Below, piece by piece: positions 1 to 5,540 of a stretch of 5,540 nucleotides of DNA (within the stretch, counting starts at the first letter, position 1; every line of letters begins with the position of its first letter). Both the position numbers and the translations under genes were made by a program. Source of the DNA: Rhizobiaceae bacterium (GTDB lineage: Bacteria > Pseudomonadota > Alphaproteobacteria > Rhizobiales > Rhizobiaceae); contig JACMIV010000381.1 of assembly GCA_014380965.1 (NCBI GenBank), positions 1-5,540 of the forward strand. Direction: 5' to 3'. The notes under the pieces are model-generated. The model ran no database searches and was not told where the DNA came from. It saw nothing but the letters and a program-made list of their open reading frames with translations.

Positions 1-1
1 G

Positions 2-1042
2 CTGCTTCAGGACCCGACGCTCAGCACGGCGGCGGTCCTCATCAACGAGTTCGGCGAAGTGGGGCTCGACCATCATCTCCTCGAGCGCATCGACGAGACG
101 GCGGTGATCCTCAAATCGGGCTGCGTCTGCTGCACGATCCGGGGCGAGCTCTCCGAGGCGATCCGCGATCTCCATTCGCGCCGCGCGCGCGGCCTCGTGC
201 CGGACTTCGACCGGCTCGTCATCGAGAGCACGGGGCTTGCCGACCCCTTCCCGATCCTCTCGACGATCCGCGCCGACCCGGTCCTCAGCCACCATTTCAC
301 GCTCGGCAGCGTCGTGACGCTGGTCGACGCCGTGAACGCGGCCGGCCAGATCGCGAACCGCCCCGAAAGCGTCAAGCAGATCGCGGCGGCCGACCGGATC
401 ATCCTGACCAAGACGGATCTCGTTTCCGCCGACGCCGCCGCCGCGCTGCGGCACCGGCTCTCGGCGATGAACCCCGCAGCCACGGTCCGCGACGTGCACG
501 ATGCCGGCTGGACGGCGTCCTGGCTGATGGCCGATGCGACGGGCTTCCGGGAGCTGGCGGCCGAGGACGGCCCCCCCGGAACGGCAGAGGCCGCTGACGG
601 CGTGGCGGACCATGATCGTCACCACGGACACGATCATCGTCCCTCGCACGGCCACGATCCGAACCGACATGGCGAGGGCGTCCATGCCTTCGCCGTCACG
701 CTGGACGAACCGCTCGATTGGACGGGCTTCGGCATATGGCTGACGATGCTGCTGAACCGGCACGGCGGAAAGGTCTTGCGCGTCAAGGGCATCCTCGATC
801 TCGTCGGCGAGGAGCGGCCCGTCGCGGTGCACGGGGTCCAGCATCTCGTTCATCCCCCCGTCCACATGGAACGCTGGCCGACCGAGGATCGGCGCTCGCG
901 CATCGTCTTCATCGTCGACGGCATCGCCGAGGAACGCATCCGAGCCTCGCTGGCAGCCTTCACCGGCTTGACCCCGCGGAACGCATCGCCGGGGTTGGCA
1001 ACCCTGGATCACAGGCCGTTCATGGCGCGAGTGGCCCGGTGA
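2..1042 (+). CDS. CobW/COG0523-family GTP-binding protein (5' end missing)
   Basis: This is a P-loop GTPase of the CobW/COG0523 group, whose members are cytoplasmic metal chaperones or metal-insertion factors. The reading frame is open from base 2. The first residues, LLQDP and then VLINEFGEVGLD, are what normally follows the Walker A loop, so about 25-35 residues including GxxGxGKT are off the left edge. The GTG at 59 is internal, not the start. Visible motifs are GCVCC (bases 119-133, the family CxCC metal site), ESTGLADP (from 224), TKTDL as the guanine-specificity motif (407-421), a His-rich linker (611-685, 9 His in 25 residues) and a CobW C-terminal domain with LRVKGIL and HGVQHLVHPP. 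The 346 visible residues plus the missing start give a normal family length. It lies 16 bases before the solute-binding protein and is probably in the same operon. The metal and the client protein cannot be read from the sequence; the His and Cys content favours zinc, cobalt or nickel. Confidence 0.93.
   Translation: MLQDPTLSTAAVLINEFGEVGLDHHLLERIDETAVILKSGCVCCTIRGELSEAIRDLHSRRARGLVPDFDRLVIESTGLADPFPILSTIRADPVLSHHFTLGSVVTLVDAVNAAGQIANRPESVKQIAAADRIILTKTDLVSADAAAALRHRLSAMNPAATVRDVHDAGWTASWLMADATGFRELAAEDGPPGTAEAADGVADHDRHHGHDHRPSHGHDPNRHGEGVHAFAVTLDEPLDWTGFGIWLTMLLNRHGGKVLRVKGILDLVGEERPVAVHGVQHLVHPPVHMERWPTEDRRSRIVFIVDGIAEERIRASLAAFTGLTPRNASPGLATLDHRPFMARVAR
611..685 (+). other. Histidine-rich metal-binding linker in the CobW protein
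   Basis: This segment encodes 25 residues with nine histidines, many in HxH or HH spacing (HHGHDH, then HGHD). It sits between the GTPase domain and the CobW C-terminal domain, where many COG0523 proteins carry a His-rich stretch thought to store or hand over divalent metal. Metal identity is not shown. Confidence 0.8.
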
Positions 1043-1058
1043 ACGCTGAAGGCAGGCG

Positions 1059-2294
1059 ATGAACGAGGCTTCCGGCAAGGACTTCAGGGCGCAGCGCCAG
1101 CCGCTGACGAAGCCGGCCGTCCACACGAAGGGCAAGCCCACGATCCGCGTCCTCGGCACGGAGATCACCCTTCTCGAAACGCTGCGCCTTCGCGCCGAGG
1201 AAGACCTCGGCCTTCGCCTGGTCTTCGAGAACCACGACTTCCTGACCGCCCAGCGCCGGGCGGCGCGCGCCCCCGACGATTACGACGTCTACGACCAATG
1301 CTTCCACAATCTCGACATCGTCTGGTACTGGCGCGCCATCCAGGCGATCGACACGCGGCGCATCGCGCTCTGGGACGAGGTCTCGAGCCTTAGCCGCACC
1401 GGAACGATCGGCCCCTCGGCCCATGTCGGTCACGGCGACGCGCCGGTGACGAAGCTCTACGTCCAGCCTGATCAGTCGCTCTCGGCCGCACCCTCTCACC
1501 ACATCTCGATGCTGCCGACGGTGCACAACTTCGACTCCTTCGGCTTCGACGAGGGAGTCGAGGGCCTCTCACCCGACCGCGTGACCTCGTGGAGCGCGCT
1601 GCTCGATCCCCAATGGAGCGGCCGCGTGGCGCTCGTCGACGAACCGGCGATCGGCATCTTCGACGTCGCGCTCGCCGCGCAGTCGGCGGGGCTCATGCGG
1701 TTCGCGGAGATCGGCAACCTCTCGGTCGACGAGATCGACGCGCTGCTCTCCCTCCTCATGCGCAAGAAGAGCGAGGGGCACTTTTCGAGCTTCTGGAAGA
1801 CCGCGAGCGAGGCGACCGAGCAGATGGCCGCCGGACGGTTCGCGCTCGGCAGTCTCTGGTCACCGAGCATCGCAGCGCTGAAGCGGCGCGGCGTCCGCGT
1901 CCGGCAGGCGGTGCCGGCCGAAGGTTATCGAGCCTGGCACGGCGGCCTCTGCCTGTCGCGGCGGCTGGAGGGTCGCCAGCTCGACGCGGCCTACGACTAC
2001 CTCAACTGGTGGCTTTCGGGTTGGCCGGGCGCCGTCGTCGCGCGGCAGGGCTACTACATGTCCGTGCCGGGGCGGGTGCGCGAGCATCTGATGCCGGCCG
2101 AGTGGGACTACTGGTACGACGGCCGTGCCGCGGCAGAAGAGCTGCCGGGTCCCGACGGCGAGCCCTCGATCCGCAAGGGCTCGGTTCGGAGCGGCGGCTC
2201 CTACTGGAGCCGCGCGTCCAACATCGCAGTCTGGAACACGACGATGGACGAGCACAACTATCTCGTGCGCCGCTGGGCGGAACTCGTGGCTTGA
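1059..2294 (+). CDS. PotD/PotF-type ABC transporter solute-binding protein, no signal peptide
   Basis: This 411-residue protein belongs to the spermidine/putrescine-type (PotD/PotF, family 1) extracellular solute-binding proteins. It opens with a typical first strand, IRVLGTEI (residues 29-36). Other family marks are LLDPQWSGRVALVDEP (about 181-196), a FALGSLWSP segment (about 259), YLNWWLSGWPGAVVARQGYY (about 313-332) and a C-terminal AVWNTTMDEHNYLVRRW helix. The protein is rich in Trp and Tyr, as polyamine-type ligand pockets often are, but the ligand is not identifiable. Unlike usual members it starts with a hydrophilic, charged segment with no Sec, Tat or lipoprotein signal. A TGA at 1047-1049 in the same frame rules out an upstream start. 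AAGGCAGG at 1049-1056 serves as the ribosome site and supports ATG 1059. It follows the CobW gene by 16 bases. Permease and ATPase genes are not in the window and may lie upstream. Family assignment is firm; export and ligand are open. Confidence 0.87.
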   Translation: MNEASGKDFRAQRQPLTKPAVHTKGKPTIRVLGTEITLLETLRLRAEEDLGLRLVFENHDFLTAQRRAARAPDDYDVYDQCFHNLDIVWYWRAIQAIDTRRIALWDEVSSLSRTGTIGPSAHVGHGDAPVTKLYVQPDQSLSAAPSHHISMLPTVHNFDSFGFDEGVEGLSPDRVTSWSALLDPQWSGRVALVDEPAIGIFDVALAAQSAGLMRFAEIGNLSVDEIDALLSLLMRKKSEGHFSSFWKTASEATEQMAAGRFALGSLWSPSIAALKRRGVRVRQAVPAEGYRAWHGGLCLSRRLEGRQLDAAYDYLNWWLSGWPGAVVARQGYYMSVPGRVREHLMPAEWDYWYDGRAAAEELPGPDGEPSIRKGSVRSGGSYWSRASNIAVWNTTMDEHNYLVRRWAELVA

Positions 2295-2313
2295 GCCGGA
2301 TGATACATCTGCG

Positions 2314-2904
2314 CTACCGGGCGACGAACGCGGTCTGCAGCATCGAGGGCAGCAGCACCTGCGTCTCCATCCATTCCGAAAGACGCGGCGCCGTTTCCCG
2401 CCAGTCTCGGGTGAAGCGGAAATCGGTATAGGCGAGGAGAACGGCCGCCGCGATGCGATCCATCCGGGGCGGCCCGGCGCAGATCTCGCCTGCGTCCTGC
2501 TCCAGCCGCGCGATGCCGTTCAGGATCTGCCGCTCCAGGACGGCAATGGCCTGCTCGCTCCGCATCCCTTCGGGACGCAAGCGCTCTCCCTGCCGTGCGA
2601 CGCCGGCGTCCATGATCCCAGTGATGAGCGCGAGGCGGGTCTCGAAGGCCCAGTCATCGCGCGGCGGATAAAGCCCGAGTTCAGGACGCAGCGCCGCGAG
2701 ATAGCGGCAGATGACGCGGCTGTCGAAGATCGCCGTGCCGTCGCTTGCAAGAAGCGTCGGGATCAGCCGGAGCGGGTTCAGATCGTCCAGGAACGCGGCG
2801 TCGGTGACGGCGACGACCTCGCGCTCGAGCGTTATTCCCGCCTCGATGGCCAGAACCTCGACCATGCGCCCGAAGGGTGTCGTCGGTCCGGTATAGAGAC
2901 GCAT
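2314..2904 (-). CDS. Glutathione S-transferase family protein
   Basis: This is a 196-residue protein with the two-domain glutathione S-transferase layout. The N-terminal thioredoxin-like domain (about 1-75) starts MRLYTGPTTPFGR, with Thr8/Thr9 where bacterial members usually have the Ser/Thr/Cys that activates glutathione. The cis-proline is Pro49 in LIPTL, and the Asp61-Ser62 pair in FDSRVICRYL contacts the glutamyl end of glutathione. The remainder is a helical C-terminal domain. The substrate is unknown. Its start lies 3 bases after the pxpA stop with no strong ribosome site, so translation is probably coupled to pxpA. It is the last gene of the lysR-pxpA-gst unit. Glutathione breakdown by gamma-glutamyl transfer yields 5-oxoproline, so a link between this protein and pxpA is chemically plausible, but that is inference. 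Its stop faces the solute-binding protein gene across 19 bases. Confidence 0.88.
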   Translation of the reverse strand: MRLYTGPTTPFGRMVEVLAIEAGITLEREVVAVTDAAFLDDLNPLRLIPTLLASDGTAIFDSRVICRYLAALRPELGLYPPRDDWAFETRLALITGIMDAGVARQGERLRPEGMRSEQAIAVLERQILNGIARLEQDAGEICAGPPRMDRIAAAVLLAYTDFRFTRDWRETAPRLSEWMETQVLLPSMLQTAFVAR

Positions 2905-2907
2905 CGC

Positions 2908-3633
2908 TCAGGCGAACCAGGGCCGCAGCGCCTCGTTGACCGCGCGCGCGAGCTCGACGGCGCGCGGCGTGTCGGAGTGGACGCAGACGCAGTCGGCCCG
3001 CATGGGAAAGTCGCGGCCGTCGATCGAGGTGGCTAATCCCTCCTCCATGACGCGCACGGCACGGCGCGCGGCCTCGGCGGCATCCTTCTGCTCGTGCTCG
3101 CGGGTGATGATGAGCCGGCCCTCGGCATCGTAGTCGAGATCGACGTAATACTCGGCGAGGAACGCTAGGCCGCGCTCGGTGTAGACGCGCTCGTGCAGCG
3201 TCCCGGCCATGCCGAGCACGGGCACGCCGTAGACCTCGGCGGCGTCCGCGACGGCATGGGCCACCTCCTCGCTGCGGGTGGCGGCGCCGTAGAGCGCGCC
3301 GTGCGGCTTGATGTGGTTCAGCGGCAGCTCGGCGGCATCCAGAAACGCCTTGAGAGCACCGACCTGGTAGAGGATCGCGGCCGAGAGCTCGTCCCGCCCC
3401 ATCGTCATCTCCCGGCGGCCGAAGCCCTGCAGGTCCGGAAACGAGGGATGCGCGCCGACCGCGACGCCGTGCTCGGCGGCGAGCCGCACCGTGCGGCGCA
3501 TGACGACCGGGTCCGACGCGTGGAAGCCGCAGGCGACGTTGGCGATGTGGATGTGGGGCATCAGACCTTCGTCGTCCCCGCAGCGATAGAAGCCGAAGCC
3601 TTCGCCCATGTCGCAGTTGATCTCGACCGCCAT
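2908..3633 (-). CDS. pxpA: LamB/YcsF family protein, 5-oxoprolinase subunit A
   Basis: This 241-residue protein is a full-length LamB/YcsF-family member. Characterised PxpA works with PxpB and PxpC as a cytoplasmic ATP-dependent 5-oxoprolinase, converting 5-oxo-L-proline to L-glutamate. The family motifs are all present: INCDMGEGFG (5-14), NVACGFHASDP (32-42), GAHPSFPDLQGFGRR (60-74) and HIKPHGALY (107-115). These carry the acidic and histidine residues of the predicted active-site barrel. The start is supported by an AAAAGGAG ribosome site 8 bases upstream. pxpB and pxpC are not in the window. Instead a biotin carboxyl carrier and a biotin carboxylase lie beyond the divergent lysR gene, an association that suggests a biotin-dependent variant of the pathway. 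It lies 63 bases after lysR and 3 bases before the glutathione S-transferase gene. The family is certain; the exact substrate in this context is less so. Confidence 0.94.
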   Translation of the reverse strand: MAVEINCDMGEGFGFYRCGDDEGLMPHIHIANVACGFHASDPVVMRRTVRLAAEHGVAVGAHPSFPDLQGFGRREMTMGRDELSAAILYQVGALKAFLDAAELPLNHIKPHGALYGAATRSEEVAHAVADAAEVYGVPVLGMAGTLHERVYTERGLAFLAEYYVDLDYDAEGRLIITREHEQKDAAEAARRAVRVMEEGLATSIDGRDFPMRADCVCVHSDTPRAVELARAVNEALRPWFA

Positions 3634-3641
3634 TCAGCCTT

Positions 3642-3649
3642 CTCCTTTT
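3642..3649 (-). promoter_or_regulatory. Ribosome binding site of pxpA
   Basis: Read on the minus strand this is AAAAGGAG, a near-perfect Shine-Dalgarno sequence whose last G lies 8 bases before the ATG at 3633. It fixes the pxpA start and is the strongest ribosome site in the minus-strand unit, so pxpA may be translated more than lysR from a shared transcript. Confidence 0.8.
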
Positions 3650-3696
3650 GTCCGCGCCCGGAGCGTGGCGATCACTGCCCGATCGGTCAAATCGGA

Positions 3697-4671
3697 TTAA
3701 GCGGAAGACGACATCTCGAAAATCGATGGCTTGCCGCCGGAACGCTCCGAGCCGCCGTCCCTCCCGTTGCCGACGCCCGTCAGCGCGAAACGAAGGAAGT
3801 TGCGGAAGGCGTCGGTCGCGGGCGCGGACGGTTGTCCGTGTCTCCAGGCGAGGCCGACGTCCATGGTCGGGATGTCGTCCTCCACGAGCCGCGTCTCGAT
3901 CCGCTGCCCTTCCAGCGACCAGGGCCGGTAGACCATGTCTGACAGGACGGTGACGCCCATGTTGCCCGCCACCATCGAACGCACGGCTTCCACCGAGGAG
4001 GTCCGGAAGATGACGTTCGGCTCGAAGCCTGCCGAGGTCCAGTAGCGCTTGGCCGTATGCCGCGCCTCGTCGACGGTCAGCATCACGTAGGGGTGGCTTG
4101 CGATATCCGCGAGCAGGATCGCCTCTCTTTCCATGAGCGGATGCTCCGGCGCGAGCCAGAGACGACGTCGAGAGCGCGTCAGCGTCTCGCAGCCGATCCG
4201 TTCGCGATCGGCGACATTCGACACCAGAATGACCGCGATATCGAGCGCGCCGTCGAGAAGCGCCTGCTCGACGACGTCTCGCTGCGCCTCGAAGAGCTCC
4301 AGCTGGACCTTCGGAAAGACGCGCGCGAAGCGCATGTGATGGCGCGGCAGGAAGTAGCCGGCGACCGTGTAGCTGACGCCGACCCGCACCGTACCGGAGA
4401 CGCTATCGGCCGACGCCGAAGTGCTGCGCATCGCCTCGGCAACGGAGGCGAGGATATGGCGCGCCTGAGAAAGGAAGCGACCGCCCTCCAGCGTGACGGA
4501 AACGCCGGAAGGCGCCCGGTCGAGCAGCCGCGTGCCGAGCCTTGCCTCCAGCTGCTGGATCGCCGCGGTGACGGCCGACTGCGACACGTTCAGCTCGACG
4601 GCCGCTTGGCCGATCCGACCGGCTTCGGCTGCGGCGACGAAGTACCGGATCTGTTTCAGCGAAATGGACAT
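3697..4671 (-). CDS. LysR-type transcriptional regulator
   Basis: This 324-residue protein is a LysR-type DNA-binding regulator. The N-terminal winged helix-turn-helix (about 1-60) starts MSISLKQIRYF and has the classic GQAAVELNVSQSAVTAAIQQ helix pair followed by LEARLGTRLLDR. A linker helix (about 62-90) leads to the LysR substrate-binding domain from about residue 94 (GTVRVGVSYTVAGYFLP) to about 298. The last 25 or so residues are a low-complexity Gly/Ser-rich tail with no assignable role. The start is supported by GGAG at 4677-4680, 5 bases upstream. It is divergent from the biotin carrier gene across 155 bases containing a T-N11-A site, the standard arrangement in which such a regulator controls its own gene and the neighbouring operon. 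It also heads the pxpA-gst unit. The effector is not known; a pathway compound such as 5-oxoproline or a related amide is a reasonable guess. Confidence 0.93.
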   Translation of the reverse strand: MSISLKQIRYFVAAAEAGRIGQAAVELNVSQSAVTAAIQQLEARLGTRLLDRAPSGVSVTLEGGRFLSQARHILASVAEAMRSTSASADSVSGTVRVGVSYTVAGYFLPRHHMRFARVFPKVQLELFEAQRDVVEQALLDGALDIAVILVSNVADRERIGCETLTRSRRRLWLAPEHPLMEREAILLADIASHPYVMLTVDEARHTAKRYWTSAGFEPNVIFRTSSVEAVRSMVAGNMGVTVLSDMVYRPWSLEGQRIETRLVEDDIPTMDVGLAWRHGQPSAPATDAFRNFLRFALTGVGNGRDGGSERSGGKPSIFEMSSSA

Positions 4672-4722
4672 GTTTGCTCCGGCAGCGGACGAGATGGACG
4701 ATCGAGGCAGACCGGCAGTCTC

Positions 4723-4737
4723 ATCGAAAATTCAGAT
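4723..4737. promoter_or_regulatory. Candidate LysR-type operator (ATC-N9-GAT, T-N11-A)
   Basis: The half-sites ATC (4723-4725) and GAT (4735-4737) are separated by nine bases, with T4724 and A4736 giving the T-N11-A pattern of LysR-type regulator recognition sites. An inner GAA-AA-TTC adds dyad character. It lies in the AT-rich core between the divergent genes, 52 bases from the lysR start and 89 bases from the biotin carrier start. Binding by this regulator is inferred from position and form. Confidence 0.55.
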
Positions 4738-4739
4738 GG

Positions 4740-4757
4740 CGCAAATTCCAAATTGCG
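4740..4757. repeat. Imperfect palindrome CGCAA-N8-TTGCG with internal direct repeat
   Basis: The arms CGCAA and TTGCG pair perfectly, and the inner TT and AA also match across the centre at 4748/4749. The inner part is also two tandem seven-base units, CAAATTC (4742-4748) and CAAATTG (4749-4755). Its centre is about 18-19 bases, nearly two helical turns, from the centre of the ATC-N9-GAT site, so it could be the second (activation) half of a LysR-type binding region. That role is a guess. Confidence 0.4.
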
Positions 4758-4810
4758 ATTTTACTCGGTCCGGCCCTTTTGCAAGTCTCGTCAGCCGGAA
4801 AGCCATCAAC

Positions 4811-4815
4811 AGGAG
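4811..4815 (+). promoter_or_regulatory. Ribosome binding site of the biotin carrier gene
   Basis: AGGAG lies 11 bases before the ATG at 4827, rather longer than the usual 5-9. There is no other in-frame ATG, GTG or TTG between it and 4827, so the start choice stands despite the spacing. Confidence 0.6.
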
Positions 4816-4826
4816 TTCGTGCCGAG

Positions 4827-5069
4827 ATGCCGATCAAGACCATCCAGGCCCCGCTTCCCGGCACCTTCTACAGGGCCTCGGCGCCGGGCGAACCGGTCTT
4901 CAAGTCGGAGGGCGACGCGGTCGCCGTCGGCGACACGATCGGGCTGATCGAGGTGATGAAGTCGTTCACGCCCGTCGTCGCTGAAGAAGCCGGAACGCTG
5001 ACCGCCTTCCACCTCGAGAACGAGGACCCCGTCATGGCCGGCCAACCGCTCTACGATCTCGACGCCTGA
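4827..5069 (+). CDS. Short biotin carboxyl carrier protein (biotin/lipoyl domain)
   Basis: This is an 80-residue protein consisting of a single biotinyl domain, the carrier that holds biotin and moves it between biotin carboxylase and a carboxyltransferase. It begins APLPGTFYRASAPGEP (residues 8-23), the normal opening of the domain. IEVMKSF (41-47) is the biotinylation hairpin, with Lys45 as the predicted biotin attachment site. The hammerhead ends in AGQPLYDLDA. It lacks the Pro/Ala-rich N-terminal half of true fatty-acid-synthesis AccB (usually about 150 residues). It is therefore more likely a carrier for a dedicated carboxylase than the housekeeping AccB. The frame stays open further upstream, but that segment overlaps the promoter region and shows no domain character. 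The biotin carboxylase follows after 2 bases, clearly in one operon. Databases often label such genes acetyl-CoA carboxylase carrier subunit. Confidence 0.9.
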   Translation: MPIKTIQAPLPGTFYRASAPGEPVFKSEGDAVAVGDTIGLIEVMKSFTPVVAEEAGTLTAFHLENEDPVMAGQPLYDLDA

Positions 5070-5071
5070 CG

Positions 5072-5540
5072 ATGGCGCTTGCGAAGATCTTCGTCGCGAA
5101 CCGGGGCGAGATCGCCGTGCGCATCCTCCGCGCCGCACGCGAGCTCGGCATTTTGACGGTGCAGGCCGTCAGCGCCGCGGATACCGAGATGCTGGCGGCC
5201 CGCCTTGCCGACGAGACGGCGGATGTCGGCCCGGCGCATGCGACGAAATCCTATCTCTCGATGGACGCGATGCTGTAGGCCGCGGTCGAGAGCGGCTGCG
5301 ACGCGGTGCATCCGGGCTACGGCTTTCTCTCCGAGAATGCCGATTTCGCCGCGATGGTCGAGGAGGCGGGCCTCGTCTTCATCGGCCCTCGGCCCGAGAC
5401 GATCCGCGCCATGGGCGACAAGGCGCGCGCGCGGGAGGTGGCGAAGGCTGCGGGCGTTGCGACCGTTCCCGGCAGCGAGGGCCGCGTCGAGGGCGCGGAT
5501 GCGGCGCGGCAGGCAGCTTTCGAAATCGGCTATCCCGTGA
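5072..5540 (+). pseudogene. accC: Biotin carboxylase with in-frame amber stop at codon 69 (3' end beyond window)
   Basis: Biotin carboxylase uses ATP and bicarbonate to carboxylate the carrier's biotin. The N-terminal pre-ATP-grasp domain is clear: KIFVANRGEIAVRILRAARE, RLADETADVGPA and KSYLSMDAML. A TAG at 5276-5278 then interrupts the gene. The same frame continues at once with [45 protein letters not shown] and GYPV at the window edge, so there is no insertion, deletion or shift. In E. coli AccC the matching position is Ser (AII-S-AAE), so TCG to TAG by one base would explain it; GAG, CAG, AAG or TGG are other one-step sources. About one third of the usual 450 residues is visible. Read strictly, a useless 68-residue fragment is made. 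Restart at GTG 5306 or ATG 5354 would lose the N-terminal fold. A sequencing error or stop readthrough is equally possible. It is probably a paralogue dedicated to the pxp locus, not the essential accC. Confidence 0.85.
5276..5278 (+). other. Premature amber codon in the biotin carboxylase
   Basis: TAG is codon 69 of the reading frame that starts at 5072. Conserved biotin carboxylase residues run in the same frame directly before and after it, so a single substitution is the simplest explanation. Confidence 0.9.

Larger units (their letters stand above)
4672..4826. promoter_or_regulatory. Divergent lysR / biotin-carrier promoter region
   Basis: This 155-base stretch separates the two divergent start codons and must hold promoters for both directions. 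Bases 4721-4765 have 16 G/C out of 45, in sharp contrast to the GC-rich genes around them, as expected for a promoter-operator core. It contains the ATC-N9-GAT site and the palindrome listed separately. No -35/-10 pair could be assigned with confidence. Confidence 0.7.

Noticed and set aside
59..61. GTG as the start of the CobW protein
   Set aside because: The same frame is open to base 2 and encodes family-typical residues LLQDP and VLINEFGE before it, so the gene is cut by the window edge.
1020..1526. 168-residue minus-strand open frame
   Set aside because: It lies opposite the binding protein N-terminus and has the Arg/Val/Asp-rich look of antisense coding in high-GC DNA.
2299..2309. GATG-ATA-CATC hairpin between the convergent stops as a terminator
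   Set aside because: The stem is only four base pairs with no T tract; the 19-base gap is too short to claim a terminator.
2125..3036. 303-residue plus-strand open frame over the end of the binding protein and the transferase
   Set aside because: It spans two real genes, one of them antisense, with no recognisable fold; it is a high-GC artefact.
3679..3695. CCGAT...ATCGG inverted repeat between pxpA and lysR
   Set aside because: A five-base stem with no T run is not a convincing terminator, and nothing ties it to regulation.
3193..3942. 249-residue plus-strand open frame
   Set aside because: It is antisense to pxpA and lysR, which both have full family motifs; the translation is low-complexity shadow.
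4057..4947. 296-residue plus-strand open frame across the lysR gene and promoter
   Set aside because: It is antisense to a clear LysR-type regulator, is rich in Arg/Asp/His from GC-biased shadow coding, and has no domain character.
5072..5540. Frameshift as the cause of the carboxylase break
   Set aside because: Conserved sequence resumes in the same frame right after the TAG, so no base was gained or lost.

Overview
This is a dense, very GC-rich bacterial window. The gene families and their order (a CobW GTPase followed by a PotD-type binding protein, and a LysR regulator divergent from a biotin carboxyl carrier/biotin carboxylase pair with a LamB/YcsF protein) fit an alphaproteobacterium, probably of the Rhizobiales. 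That placement is inferred from gene content and style; no marker gene is present.

Left block, plus strand (1-2294). The window opens inside a CobW/COG0523 P-loop GTPase whose Walker A loop lies off the left edge. After 16 bases comes a PotD/PotF-type ABC-transporter solute-binding protein. It has no signal peptide, and an in-frame TGA just upstream prevents any longer N-terminus. The two probably form the end of an operon that starts outside the window.

Middle block, minus strand (2314-4671). Read leftward from 4671, this holds a LysR-type regulator, a LamB/YcsF protein (5-oxoprolinase subunit A, PxpA) and a small glutathione S-transferase. The gaps are 63 and 3 bases, so they are probably one transcript. 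It converges on the left block with only 19 bases between the stop codons.

Right block, plus strand (4827-5540). An 80-residue biotin carboxyl carrier protein and a biotin carboxylase, 2 bases apart, diverge from the lysR gene. The 155-base divergent region has an AT-rich core containing an ATC-N9-GAT site (T-N11-A, the classic LysR-type operator form) and an 18-base imperfect palindrome. The biotin carboxylase has an in-frame TAG at codon 69, with intact carboxylase sequence continuing in the same frame to the window edge.

Working together: PxpA normally works with PxpB and PxpC to open 5-oxoproline using ATP. PxpB/PxpC-type proteins are also homologous to the carboxyltransferase part of urea carboxylase. 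A separate carrier and carboxylase beside pxpA under a shared LysR regulator therefore suggest a split, urea-amidolyase-like, biotin-dependent system acting on a cyclic amide or related compound. Its PxpB/PxpC-like subunits would be expected just beyond the right edge. The TAG would disable this system unless it is a sequence error or is read through.
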